DNA from: Pseudomonadota bacterium
GTDB lineage: Bacteria > SAR324 > NAC60-12
Direction: 5' to 3'
Assembly (NCBI GenBank): GCA_004213175.1
Contig: SHAT01000012.1
Coordinates: forward strand, 1 to 43,597
Length of the DNA: 43,597 bases
The position numbers and the translations under genes are program-made. Below, piece by piece: positions 1-7,867 of the stretch. Numbering within the stretch: the stretch's first letter is position 1; each line of letters begins with the position of its first letter. The notes under the pieces were generated by a model. That model worked only from the letters and a program-made list of their open reading frames with translations, was not told the origin of the DNA and searched no databases.

Positions 1-142
1 CTTAGGATGGATAGGAACAGGCTTTCTGTCTCTTCTGATTCCCTTTTCAAAGAACTTGCGTTCACTCCTGCAAAGCTGTTAATGCTAACCCTAAAACTAT
101 TTACTGTCAATACTTTAATTAATTCTATAGCATTATTTTTTG
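1..142. other. left-edge non-coding sequence
   Basis: This AT-rich stretch lies downstream of ribE, which reads leftward, and runs to the window edge. I see no open frame of useful length, no tRNA-like fold and no convincing terminator. It may be the spacer to the next gene beyond the edge. Confidence 0.4.
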
Positions 143-778
143 TTATAAATTATTTTTACCCGCAAGCAGTTGTTTTTTAATCTCTGGAAATATCCTTTCA
201 ACAGTCCGGACAATCACTTTTGTAGTGTGATCAAATTCTAGATTTACGGTATCACCCTTTGTCTTTTTACCAAGAACGGTTCGTGTTAAAGTTTCAGGAA
301 TGAGTGAAATTGAAAAGAAATTATCGCCGACTTCTACCACGGTCAAACTCGCACCATCTATGGAAATCCAACCTTTAGGAATTAAATATGCCATCCATTC
401 TTTGTCGCAGCTCACGACAAGGTCATGGTTATTTGTTGTGTTACGAACTTCAGCAATTACTCCTTGGCAGTCTACGTGCCCTGTAACAGAATGTCCGCCA
501 ACCTCATCTCCAAAAATACAAGCGCGCTCGATGTCGACGAAATCTCCAACTATAAGTGTACCAAGATTGGATTTATTGAGCGACTCATGAATAACATCAA
601 ACTCCACCCAATCTCCCTCAAAACGGACAACGGTCAAGCACACTCCATTCACCGCAACACTTGCACCCTTTTGAAGTTTTTCTGCCAAATCTTCGAGTTT
701 AATCCGTAATCTTCTCCCGCCTTCAAGATTTTCTACGGCAGTTATTTTGCGTATTCCCTGAACGATTCCTGTAAACAT
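143..778 (-). CDS. ribE: riboflavin synthase, alpha subunit
   Basis: Makes riboflavin by dismutation of two molecules of 6,7-dimethyl-8-ribityllumazine, the last step of vitamin B2 synthesis, in the cytoplasm. The 211-residue product starts with the family hallmark MFTGIVQGI and shows the two tandem lumazine-binding repeats: the first with SVAVNGVCLTV near residues 40-50, the second with SIDGASLTVVEV near 138-150. Length is typical (about 200-220). The ATG at 776-778 is chosen because the MFTGIV start is nearly invariant in the family. It is the last of three minus-strand genes, about 40 nt after the fxsA-type gene. No other rib gene is visible; one could lie beyond the left edge. The symbol follows the alpha-type synthase, called ribC in some species. 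Confidence 0.95.
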   Translation of the reverse strand: MFTGIVQGIRKITAVENLEGGRRLRIKLEDLAEKLQKGASVAVNGVCLTVVRFEGDWVEFDVIHESLNKSNLGTLIVGDFVDIERACIFGDEVGGHSVTGHVDCQGVIAEVRNTTNNHDLVVSCDKEWMAYLIPKGWISIDGASLTVVEVGDNFFSISLIPETLTRTVLGKKTKGDTVNLEFDHTTKVIVRTVERIFPEIKKQLLAGKNNL

Positions 779-817
779 GATTTTCCAATTTATATGCTGA
801 AATTTATAAGAGAGTAT

Positions 818-1198
818 TTAATTCATGGGAGGTAACCCCAAAGATTTCTGTATGCGTTTTCTTAGCCAGCGAATACTTTCATAACGCACCACAGGGATAA
901 AGACAATTAGTCCAAGTGCGTCTGTCAGAAGTCCGGGAACAACGAGTAAAGCACCCCCACACCAGTATAACAAATCTGCAAATATTTCTTCTGTGGGTAC
1001 TCTCCGGTTTCGCAATTCACTTTCAACCAGAGTCCATAATGAAAAATTTTCACCATGCATTAACCACAAACCCGCCACGGTTGTTATGACACACTGCAAA
1101 AATATTGTACTTAACGGCATAAAAATAGTCAGCTGCATGAGAACCCATATTTCAATGATCGGGACAACCAATAATAAAATGCTCAGAATCCACCACAT
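818..1198 (-). CDS. FxsA-family inner-membrane protein
   Basis: Small integral membrane protein of 126 residues. The start MWWILSILLLVVPIIEIWVLMQL, with a Pro-Ile-Ile-Glu-Ile turn in the first helix, and a second hydrophobic block ending in LLVVPGLLTDALGLIVFIP match the FxsA/YtzA pattern (hydrophobic N-terminus, then GxLLxxPGxLTDxxGxxLLxP). FxsA was named in E. coli from its effect on phage T7 exclusion by F plasmid; its molecular function is unknown. The tail is basic (RWLRKRIQKSLG), consistent with a cytoplasmic end. It lies 18 nt downstream of the thioesterase gene, probably co-transcribed. A second FxsA homologue lies at 31792-32190. Confidence 0.85.
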   Translation of the reverse strand: MWWILSILLLVVPIIEIWVLMQLTIFMPLSTIFLQCVITTVAGLWLMHGENFSLWTLVESELRNRRVPTEEIFADLLYWCGGALLVVPGLLTDALGLIVFIPVVRYESIRWLRKRIQKSLGLPPMN

Positions 1199-1216
1199 TT
1201 AATTCTCAATTCTTGT

Positions 1217-1624
1217 CTATATGGATCGTGGTGGAATGGAATATGTACATGTCGCATGCGCCACTGGTTCAGGGTCACCCTGCGAGTAGATAATAACCTC
1301 ACCCACTATTAAACGTTTGCCCATCTTCATCAGCCACGACTCTCCTAAAAGGCCACGGTGTGCTTCAGGTTTACGTAAAAAATTAATATTAAGATTTGTC
1401 GTCACAGCTAAAACCACCCCACCCATTGTAGTTAAAATTGCGGCATACATTGCAGTGTCTGCGAGTAACATCATCGTTGGTCCAGATATAGTTCCTCCCG
1501 GACGTAAGTGGGTATGATCAACATCGAGGCGCAGTATTGCACGCCTATTTTCGCAGGATTCCACTACCATTGGATTTTCGGGAAATTCCTGTTGCAAAAA
1601 TCTTTGTATTTCATCCGAGTTCAT
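1217..1624 (-). CDS. PaaI-family hotdog thioesterase
   Basis: A 135-residue single hotdog-fold protein. The segment RPGGTISGPTMMLLADTAMYAAI (residues 41-63) matches the PaaI/YbgC-like motif G-G-x-(I/V)-x-G-x(3)-x-L-x-D, in which the Asp at about residue 56 begins the long catalytic helix. It is followed by VLAVTTNLNINFLRKP, the typical second strand pair. Enzymes of this family hydrolyse acyl- or aryl-CoA thioesters, often to recover CoA from stalled intermediates; the substrate cannot be told from sequence. The length is normal. It heads the minus-strand group ahead of the fxsA-type gene and ribE and is divergent from rep, so the 128-nt gap to 1753 should hold both promoters. Confidence 0.88.
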   Translation of the reverse strand: MNSDEIQRFLQQEFPENPMVVESCENRRAILRLDVDHTHLRPGGTISGPTMMLLADTAMYAAILTTMGGVVLAVTTNLNINFLRKPEAHRGLLGESWLMKMGKRLIVGEVIIYSQGDPEPVAHATCTYSIPPRSI

Positions 1625-1752
1625 GGTGATATTTCCTAAAATTTAATTATTACTAATATAGCAGGTTTGAAATGACTTGCTGAAATACTTGAGTTTGATC
1701 AACAATACTTTATCACAAATTAAGCAAAATATTTATTGATCTTTTCCGTTTC

Positions 1753-3777
1753 ATGAATTCATTAAAAACACTTAACGCACAACAAAAGGAAGCAGTTACT
1801 ACTCTAGATGGTCCAATCATGATTCTCGCCGGTGCAGGCAGCGGAAAAACTCGTGTTATTATACAGCGTATTGCATATTTGATCCAGAAAAAGCAGGTCC
1901 CTCCGCAGCAAATCATTGCAGTTACTTTCACAAATAAAGCAGCAGAAGAAATGCGGAAGCGTTTACAAGGAATACTGTCAGGAAAACAGGAAGGCATACA
2001 TTTAAGTACTTTTCACTCCCTAGGGGTGGGTCTGTTACGTAATTCGATTCATCATCTTGGTTACCGTTCCAATTTCATTATTTACGATACACGTGATCAG
2101 TTTTCAGTTATTAAAACAATAATGGAAGATCAGGATTTTGACGATAGCGAATTGATAGATGCGAAGTCTGTACATTATGAAATCTGTCAGGCAAAGTCCA
2201 CTGGTATTCTCCCGGAAGAATTTATGGATCAACATGCATCACAACAAAAACAATTAGTCGGCAAGATATTTCGGCACTACCAGAAAACAATGAAAGGCTG
2301 TAACGCTATTGATTTTGACGACATCCTCAACCTTACAGTAACTTTATTTGAGGAGCACCCGGAGGTCATGGACTCTTTAACAGAGCGCTTCCGTTATATT
2401 ATGGTAGATGAATATCAAGACACGAACCATATTCAATATAAACTCCTCCGGCATCTCACAAAACGTCACAGAAATCTTTGTGTAGTAGGAGATGATGATC
2501 AATCTATTTACGGCTGGCGTGGTGCAGAAGTAAAGAATATTTTGAATTTTGAACGTAATTATCCGGATGTAAAATTTATCCGTTTAGAACAAAACTATCG
2601 TTCAACGCAAAAAATTCTAACCGCTGCAAATCAGGTTATTTCCGAGAATACCCAGCGTATGCCAAAAAAACTGTGGTCTGAAAAACATGTCGGTGAAAAA
2701 CTGGATTGGCTTTTAGCAGATTCTGAAGAGGAAGAATTGGAAGCAGTGACAAGGAAGATACGCACAAAAATAATGCAGCATGGCAGACGTTATTTAGACT
2801 ATTCGATTCTCTATCGTTCCAATTTTCAATCCCGTCTTGTTGAAGAAGCACTCCGTGAGGCAAAAATCCCTTATCGTATGTTAGGCGGAACGAGCTTTTA
2901 TGATCGGGAAGAAATCCGGGATGCACTGGCTTACCTAAAAGTTATTCATAACCCAAATGATGAAGTTAGTCTTCACCGTATTATCAATACTCCCAGGCGT
3001 GGAATTGGTAAAACATCTCTGATAAAGGCATATGAGTACTGTCATGAAACGCATCTTCCTTTGTTTAAAGTGATGAGGGATGCCAGAAAATATGAAAAAA
3101 TTCCTAAAGATTCAGCCTTCAAAATGGAAATTTTTACAGGTATCATCAGTAATTATAAACAGCGTTTTGCCAATGAAGTATTGGGTACTGTACTAAAGGA
3201 TTTACTGGATGAAATTGGTTATCTTAGATTTCTTGAAACTCGAAGTGGTGACGCCAAGACGCGCGAACGTAGGATAATGAATGTGCTGGAATTGCAGGTA
3301 AGTGTAAGAAAATTTTCTGACAAATTTCCGGAGGCAAATCTTCAGAGTTTTTTAGAGCGTGTGTCTCTTTTTACGCAAAGTGACAACGATCCGGAAACTA
3401 AAGCCGATCAAGTTTCCATTATGACTCTTCATAGCGCGAAGGGCTTGGAATTCCCTTTTGTTTTCATGGTTGGCATGTCTGAAGGTGTCTTTCCAAACAA
3501 TCGTGCAATTGAAGAAGGTAGTGAGGATGAGGAGCGCCGTTTATGTTATGTAGGAATCACAAGAGCACAACAGGAATTAACGTTTTCGATGGCCAAATCC
3601 CGTAAACGTTATGGAGAAAGCATCAAGCAGGAACCTTCCCGTTTTCTGCTTAACATCGACCCAGAGCTCCTCGCAGTTCCAATAATTGGAGAAGCCTCTG
3701 AAAAAGTAAAAAAAGAACTTAGCCGCGAATCTCGTTCCGCCTTTTTTTCACAGATAAAACATATGGGAACCAGTTGA
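1753..3777 (+). CDS. rep: ATP-dependent DNA helicase Rep (UvrD/PcrA superfamily I)
   Basis: A 3'-5' DNA translocase that assists replication forks past bound proteins. All SF1A motifs are visible: Walker A GAGSGKT (K32), motif II VDEYQDTN, motif III GDDDQSIYGWRGA, motif IV LEQNYRST, motif V MTLHSAKGLEFPFVFM and motif VI YVGITRAQ. The 674-residue length is almost that of E. coli Rep (673), and motif spacing and the region around GGTSFYDREEIRDALAYL resemble Rep more than UvrD, which is longer. There is no long PcrA-type C-terminal tail; the protein ends soon after SRFLLNID. UvrD or PcrA remains possible by name, since this superfamily is hard to subdivide by eye. The stop codon overlaps the start of the esterase gene. 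Confidence 0.92.
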   Translation: MNSLKTLNAQQKEAVTTLDGPIMILAGAGSGKTRVIIQRIAYLIQKKQVPPQQIIAVTFTNKAAEEMRKRLQGILSGKQEGIHLSTFHSLGVGLLRNSIHHLGYRSNFIIYDTRDQFSVIKTIMEDQDFDDSELIDAKSVHYEICQAKSTGILPEEFMDQHASQQKQLVGKIFRHYQKTMKGCNAIDFDDILNLTVTLFEEHPEVMDSLTERFRYIMVDEYQDTNHIQYKLLRHLTKRHRNLCVVGDDDQSIYGWRGAEVKNILNFERNYPDVKFIRLEQNYRSTQKILTAANQVISENTQRMPKKLWSEKHVGEKLDWLLADSEEEELEAVTRKIRTKIMQHGRRYLDYSILYRSNFQSRLVEEALREAKIPYRMLGGTSFYDREEIRDALAYLKVIHNPNDEVSLHRIINTPRRGIGKTSLIKAYEYCHETHLPLFKVMRDARKYEKIPKDSAFKMEIFTGIISNYKQRFANEVLGTVLKDLLDEIGYLRFLETRSGDAKTRERRIMNVLELQVSVRKFSDKFPEANLQSFLERVSLFTQSDNDPETKADQVSIMTLHSAKGLEFPFVFMVGMSEGVFPNNRAIEEGSEDEERRLCYVGITRAQQELTFSMAKSRKRYGESIKQEPSRFLLNIDPELLAVPIIGEASEKVKKELSRESRSAFFSQIKHMGTS

Positions 3778-4418
3778 AAAAGATTAAAAAATTCAGACAA
3801 TTTTTTTTCAGGTTTGCGCTACTTGTCCTCGGATTAATCTCATTCTCCGGAATTTGCTTTTCACAAACTTTAATAGTCGCGCTTGGAGATTCTTTAACAG
3901 AGGGATTCGGAGTCAATAAAGAAGAAGCATATCCATTTTTGCTTGAGAAGGAACTCTTTATCAAAGGCCATTCAGTAAAGGTTGTTAATGCCGGAATCAG
4001 CGGTTCCACAAGTGCAAGTGCAGTCTCACGACTCAAATGGTATATCCGTTCTAAACCCGACATAATTATAATTGCACTGGGCGGAAATGATGGGTTGAGA
4101 GGATTAAGTGTTTTACACATGAAGAAGAACTTAAGCAAGGCAATTGAGTTAGCGCAGTCTGAAAAAATACAGGTTTTGCTCTCCGGAATGCAGATTCCTC
4201 TAAATTATGGCAAAGAATATACAGAGTCTTTCAGGAAGGTTTTTCAGGAATTGGCTGAGTTATATAAACTTCCGATGATTCCTTTTCTGCTGAAAGATGT
4301 CGGAGGATTTCCAACCCTGAATCAACCAGATGGTATCCATCCTAATCCTGAAGGTCATAAAATTATTGCTGCGACAGTGCTTAAATATTTGGAACCGCTC
4401 TTACCTAAAATAAATTAA
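3774..4418 (+). CDS. tesA: arylesterase / TesA-type GDSL lipase, secreted
   Basis: SGNH-fold esterase of 214 residues. The N-terminus MKKIKKFRQFFFRFALLVLG with a following hydrophobic run to about residue 30 is a Sec signal peptide, so it acts in the periplasm or outside the cell. Block I is VALGDSLTEGFG with the nucleophile Ser near 40; the Gly of block II lies in NAGISGSTS; block III is GGNDGLRG; the catalytic Asp/His pair is DGIHPNPEGH. These match E. coli TesA (thioesterase I/protease I/lysophospholipase L1). The start is a TTG at 3774 overlapping the rep stop (TTGA), suggesting translational coupling to rep, although the functions are unrelated. True substrate unknown. Confidence 0.9.
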   Translation: MKKIKKFRQFFFRFALLVLGLISFSGICFSQTLIVALGDSLTEGFGVNKEEAYPFLLEKELFIKGHSVKVVNAGISGSTSASAVSRLKWYIRSKPDIIIIALGGNDGLRGLSVLHMKKNLSKAIELAQSEKIQVLLSGMQIPLNYGKEYTESFRKVFQELAELYKLPMIPFLLKDVGGFPTLNQPDGIHPNPEGHKIIAATVLKYLEPLLPKIN

Positions 4419-4495
4419 AAGTAGCCGAGTTCAAGAATCAAAGAATCTGTAAAATATTATAATACAAGTCCGGGCTAAGCTTAAATTAACAAAGG

Positions 4496-5749
4496 TCAGC
4501 CGTACTTTCGCATTGACCTGAGGGCAACTTGAATCTGCTTTTGCTGGTTGAGGTATGCTCTGTTACCAGGCACAAGCGCATCCACTGCCTTTTTACCCAT
4601 TTCCAGAATTTTAAAAACTCCATGATTTGCCAGGCTCAACATTTTACGCTGTTCATAAGCATAATATGCAATTTGTGCGAATTCAGATAGAACCGTTATA
4701 TCACCACGTTTTGGATTTGTAAAAGAAGATCTCTTTAAAGCTTTGTGGTATGCAACTATGGCTTTGTTGAAAGTTGGAGTCATGGATGACCTAGCTGTTA
4801 AATCCCGCATTACAACACGTAAAGTTAAGATCCTTAGGACCTGCATATGGAGCCTTGCTTCCATAAGATAAGGTAGTGGCAACTTACTGTCTATTACCTG
4901 CAGCTTACCCACTATTTTCAGTCCGATCGGATGCAAGACTGGTATACGTTTCATCACTTCAAGTGCCGCTAAAGTTTTACGGACAACAAGAGTGTGTTTG
5001 TTCTTAGCAGAATCAGCACCTCCGAATAAACTCTTCACTCTGTGTTTAGAAGTTAACTCATCTAACTCGTCCATTTGCATTGACATGGTAATGCTTCCCC
5101 GAGTATCTTCATCAAGGGAATCAGTGTATTCCAATAATTTTAAAGTTATTTTTATTTCCTGGATCACCATTGCCTCATTTTCATCGATGTCTTTCTCTTC
5201 ATCTTCTTCATCTGCTTTTATCAAGTCTTTGATTGAGATTATATCCAGATTCACATTTTTTAGTTGTTTGGACTGTACAACGAGTAGATTTTTTTTATGC
5301 GTACTGATTATTTTGTCCAAATATAAACGGTATGTTTGTCCGGCAATTTGCAAAGTCGCAGGTGTTATGTGTCCTAAATAAATAGTAATGGCAGCTTGAA
5401 TCAAGAGGTTGCGGTAAAAGGAGAGAGGGAAATCCCTTTTGTCATGTATAACACTTCTGACCAGTTTAACCCTTGCGGCAGTGGAGAAAGGGTCACTAGC
5501 GATTTTTGAAACCAAAGACGAAATTTCAGCATTATTTGCCTGATTACCGATTATGCTTGCATCTACGTGGGTTCCCTTAGTATCTGAATCTGCAGACAGG
5601 ATTGTTTTGCGCATCTTCAGCATAAAGGAAGAGTTACTGAGTTTTTTTACATCGTCAGTAGCCTTTAATATTTGCCTTTGAATTTTTTTAAAATCAAGGC
5701 TGGGAATAGGCGTGATTGACTGTGCTTTGTTCTTAAATGTGTTCTTCAA
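4496..5749 (-). CDS. hypothetical protein, helical, 417 residues
   Basis: I do not recognise a family. The composition is soluble and mostly helical, with no signal peptide and no clear membrane segment. A highly acidic patch (residues 180-192: Asp/Glu with few breaks) interrupts the middle. The C-terminal half (about 260-417) is Leu/Ala/Lys-rich with repeating hydrophobic spacing compatible with helical repeats, and the protein ends in a basic tail (RSMRKYG). It is convergent with tesA and divergent from the small gene and fliG, separated from them by an unusually long AT-rich region. A motility-linked role could be guessed from position only. Codon usage and base composition look like the neighbours. 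Coding status is supported by length. Confidence 0.75.
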   Translation of the reverse strand: MKNTFKNKAQSITPIPSLDFKKIQRQILKATDDVKKLSNSSFMLKMRKTILSADSDTKGTHVDASIIGNQANNAEISSLVSKIASDPFSTAARVKLVRSVIHDKRDFPLSFYRNLLIQAAITIYLGHITPATLQIAGQTYRLYLDKIISTHKKNLLVVQSKQLKNVNLDIISIKDLIKADEEDEEKDIDENEAMVIQEIKITLKLLEYTDSLDEDTRGSITMSMQMDELDELTSKHRVKSLFGGADSAKNKHTLVVRKTLAALEVMKRIPVLHPIGLKIVGKLQVIDSKLPLPYLMEARLHMQVLRILTLRVVMRDLTARSSMTPTFNKAIVAYHKALKRSSFTNPKRGDITVLSEFAQIAYYAYEQRKMLSLANHGVFKILEMGKKAVDALVPGNRAYLNQQKQIQVALRSMRKYG

Positions 5750-6033
5750 AACTCCTCATTTAATTTGCAGAATAGCGGTTATTTACTATAATTTAATATC
5801 CTTAAATTTCACTTAAAATGTACCCTGCAAAGTTTCTGGAGTTTTCACAGAAGACACAGACTTAAGTTTTTTTAATAATTTTTTCTCTCGTTAACTGATT
5901 TATCCTTTAATCTTTAACATAAATCCATAGAAAACAAAAGAAAGGTGTCTTTTTTTACTCAAATACAAAATTGATAATTTTATGTATTAAATTATATTTT
6001 CAGTTTTCCCTACTAAGCACTGATGTTTTTCAT

Positions 6034-6056
6034 ATTGAAATCAATACCATTTCAAT
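6034..6056. repeat. perfect 8-bp inverted repeat
   Basis: ATTGAAAT (6034-6041) and its exact reverse complement ATTTCAAT (6049-6056) are separated by 7 nt, in the divergent region upstream of the fliG group. This is the size of a dimeric regulator site, but in AT-rich DNA such a dyad can occur by chance. Confidence 0.4.
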
Positions 6057-6130
6057 TTGATTTATGAGTGCTCCATAAGTAAAGTCATGTGACTGGATAT
6101 GCATTAATTTAATTTTTTCTATAATAACTT

Positions 6131-6218
6131 TGAACAAAAAGAAATATTTTTTTAGAATTGGTTAGTGCTGAAGAACTTAGTTCAATTTTTCAAATGAAAC
6201 ACTCGAAGTTTTTGTTCA
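6131..6218. repeat. nested dyad, possible structured leader
   Basis: TGAACAAAAA (6131-6140) pairs exactly with TTTTTGTTCA (6209-6218). Inside it AGAATTG (6154-6160) pairs with CAATTTT (6183-6189) with one G-U. Transcribed rightward this would give a two-tier stem about 100 nt ahead of the small gene start at 6323. It is AT-rich and could be fortuitous. Confidence 0.3.
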
Positions 6219-6322
6219 GAAAGAGTATATTTCGTGAAAAGAGAGAAAAAAATTAAAGTATGAATATTTCCGTATGCATAGAACATGCACCGGCAAACAT
6301 AATTAATAGAGGTGAAGCTTTC

Positions 6323-6550
6323 ATGCTCTATTTCAGGAAATATATTGTAATAGATTTTTCAATCAATAAAATTGAAATCACTAGTCATAATCACGGCTTT
6401 TCTGTTGATGAAAAGTCTCTTCCCAAGAATGTCAGTGTTACACACCGGAATCTGAATGATAAAACCATAGAAGGTATTGAATCACTAATTAATCCGGCAT
6501 TTTCTTTACAATATCATTCAGAAGTTGCACCAGGTCCAAGAGATGCATAA
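6323..6550 (+). CDS. small hypothetical protein (75 aa) upstream of fliG
   Basis: The open frame extends upstream to an ATG at 6260, but the ATG at 6323 is preferred: it has AGAGGTGA at 6308-6315, 7 nt upstream, one of the strongest Shine-Dalgarno sequences in the window, whereas the 6260 start has none well placed. The 75-residue product starts MLYFRKYIVIDFSINKIEIT and ends VAPGPRDA; it has mixed composition, not the Asn/Phe/Lys skew of chance AT-rich frames. I recognise no family. It lies 122 nt ahead of fliG on the same strand with a palindrome in between. Its role is unknown. Confidence 0.5.
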   Translation: MLYFRKYIVIDFSINKIEITSHNHGFSVDEKSLPKNVSVTHRNLNDKTIEGIESLINPAFSLQYHSEVAPGPRDA

Positions 6551-6627
6551 TACCTTTTTGGCCGGTTTCTTGAAATGCTAAATTGTTGAGCCAAAATATC
6601 TCCTATAGAATTAATATATGTAGCAAA

Positions 6628-6646
6628 TCAAAATTCGGAATTTTGA
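6628..6646. promoter_or_regulatory. 19-bp palindrome just upstream of fliG
   Basis: TCAAAATTC, a central G, then GAATTTTGA: 9-bp arms with perfect symmetry, ending 26 nt before the fliG start codon. Because the loop would be a single base, it is a poor RNA hairpin and a better candidate for a dimeric protein-binding site. No known regulator consensus is recognised. Confidence 0.4.
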
Positions 6647-6672
6647 ACCTAAGAAAAAGAAAGTGAGGTTAG

Positions 6673-7683
6673 ATGAGCGTAGGTAAAATGACTGGGCCTA
6701 AAAAAGCTGCAATTTTGTTGCTTGCCCTAGGTGAAGATGCTGCTGCGGATGTGATGAAAAATTTAGAAGAAGCTGAAATACAGCAGGTTGGCTATTATAT
6801 GAGCCGTTTTTCAGATGTCTCTCCTGAAGAATTAGACATTGTTCTTGAGGAGTTTTATCGAAATTCGGTGATGGTTGATGAGGGTGTGAGTATCAGTTCC
6901 TCACCAGATTTTGTAAAGAATGCACTGACTAAAGCTTTGGGTGCGGATAGAGCTAAAGAGCTAAGTGATAATTTGAGAGCAGGTGAGGAAGAAGCCGGAC
7001 TAGACGCATTGCGATATGCTGAACCAATCATGATTTCAAATTATATCCGCAACGAACACCCGCAAACTATTGCTCTAATTCTTTCATATTTAAAGAATGT
7101 TGAACAATCATCAACAGTTCTTCGGGAATTACCAGAAAGCCTTCAGGCAGATGTTTTGTATAGAATGGCAATGATTGAAAGTATTCCCCCAGGAGTAGTT
7201 GCGGAAATGAACGAGGTATTAACTGAAGAAATGAAAACTGCAGGAAGTATGGCAACTAGCGTTGGTGGAGTTGAGCCAGTAGCAGAAATCTTAAATTCTG
7301 TTGACAAGGCTACAGAAACCAGAATTTTGGCTAGTATCGAAGAAACAAATCCCGATCTAGCAGAACAAATCCGAGAATTGATGTTCACCTTCGAAGATAT
7401 GGCATTGATTGATGCCAAGCAAATGCAAACTGTAATGAAAGACGTTGATCAGGCTGACATGGTACTCGCCCTTAAAACGGCAAGTGATGCAGTCAAAGAA
7501 CTTATCTTCAGCAGCATGTCATCTAGGGCAGCTGAAATGGTGCGTGATGATCTTGAAAACCTTGGGCCTGCAAAAATTTCGGATGTAGAAGCTGCCCAGC
7601 AAAAAATAATAAAAGTGGTTAAGAAACTTGAAGAAGAAGGATCGATAGTCATTGCAGGTGCTGGCGGAGGTGACGTAGTCTGA
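6673..7683 (+). CDS. fliG: flagellar motor switch protein FliG
   Basis: FliG couples the MotA stator to the C-ring and, with FliM/FliN, sets rotation direction. The 336-residue protein has the expected N domain (GPKKAAILLLALGEDAA near the start), the middle domain with the EHPQT motif (residues 128-132), and the C domain ending in SSRAAEMVRDDLENLGP followed by KISDVEAAQQKI. The paired aspartates of the torque helix (RDDL) are kept; two positions that are Arg in E. coli appear as Lys, conserving charge. Length is normal. GTGAGG lies 5 nt upstream of the ATG, fixing the start. No other flagellar gene lies in the window, so the gene is separated from the usual fliE-F-G-H-I cluster. Confidence 0.96.
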   Translation: MSVGKMTGPKKAAILLLALGEDAAADVMKNLEEAEIQQVGYYMSRFSDVSPEELDIVLEEFYRNSVMVDEGVSISSSPDFVKNALTKALGADRAKELSDNLRAGEEEAGLDALRYAEPIMISNYIRNEHPQTIALILSYLKNVEQSSTVLRELPESLQADVLYRMAMIESIPPGVVAEMNEVLTEEMKTAGSMATSVGGVEPVAEILNSVDKATETRILASIEETNPDLAEQIRELMFTFEDMALIDAKQMQTVMKDVDQADMVLALKTASDAVKELIFSSMSSRAAEMVRDDLENLGPAKISDVEAAQQKIIKVVKKLEEEGSIVIAGAGGGDVV

Positions 7684-7867
7684 TCAATGAATACTGGAAA
7701 CTATAAATTTGTAGGCAAAAATACCACACTTGCGTTGAATAGTTTTCAAAATTCAACAGTTATAATTTCGTTTCATGCCTTTGTTTTCTTTATGGAATTG
7801 AAAAATATTATCAATAATCGCTTGTTTAAAAATATTTTTTTGAATAATTTAATTAAAGAGTTTAGCA

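Larger units (their letters stand above)
5750..6322. other. long AT-rich divergent intergenic region
   Basis: About 570 nt between the 417-residue gene (minus) and the small gene ahead of fliG (plus). No gene is supported. It contains a perfect 8-bp dyad (6034-6056) and a longer nested dyad (6131-6218), listed separately. Divergent promoters are expected here but no clear -35/-10 pair stands out against the A/T background. Confidence 0.5.

Noticed and set aside
4992-5381. 129-codon plus-strand frame opposite the 417-residue gene
   Set aside because: Ser-rich low-complexity translation of antisense to a longer frame; no start signal.
6559-6574. TGGCC...TTGAA resembling a sigma-54 promoter ahead of fliG
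   Set aside because: It has GG at -24 at the right spacing, but the -12 GC is GA and other positions differ; too degenerate.
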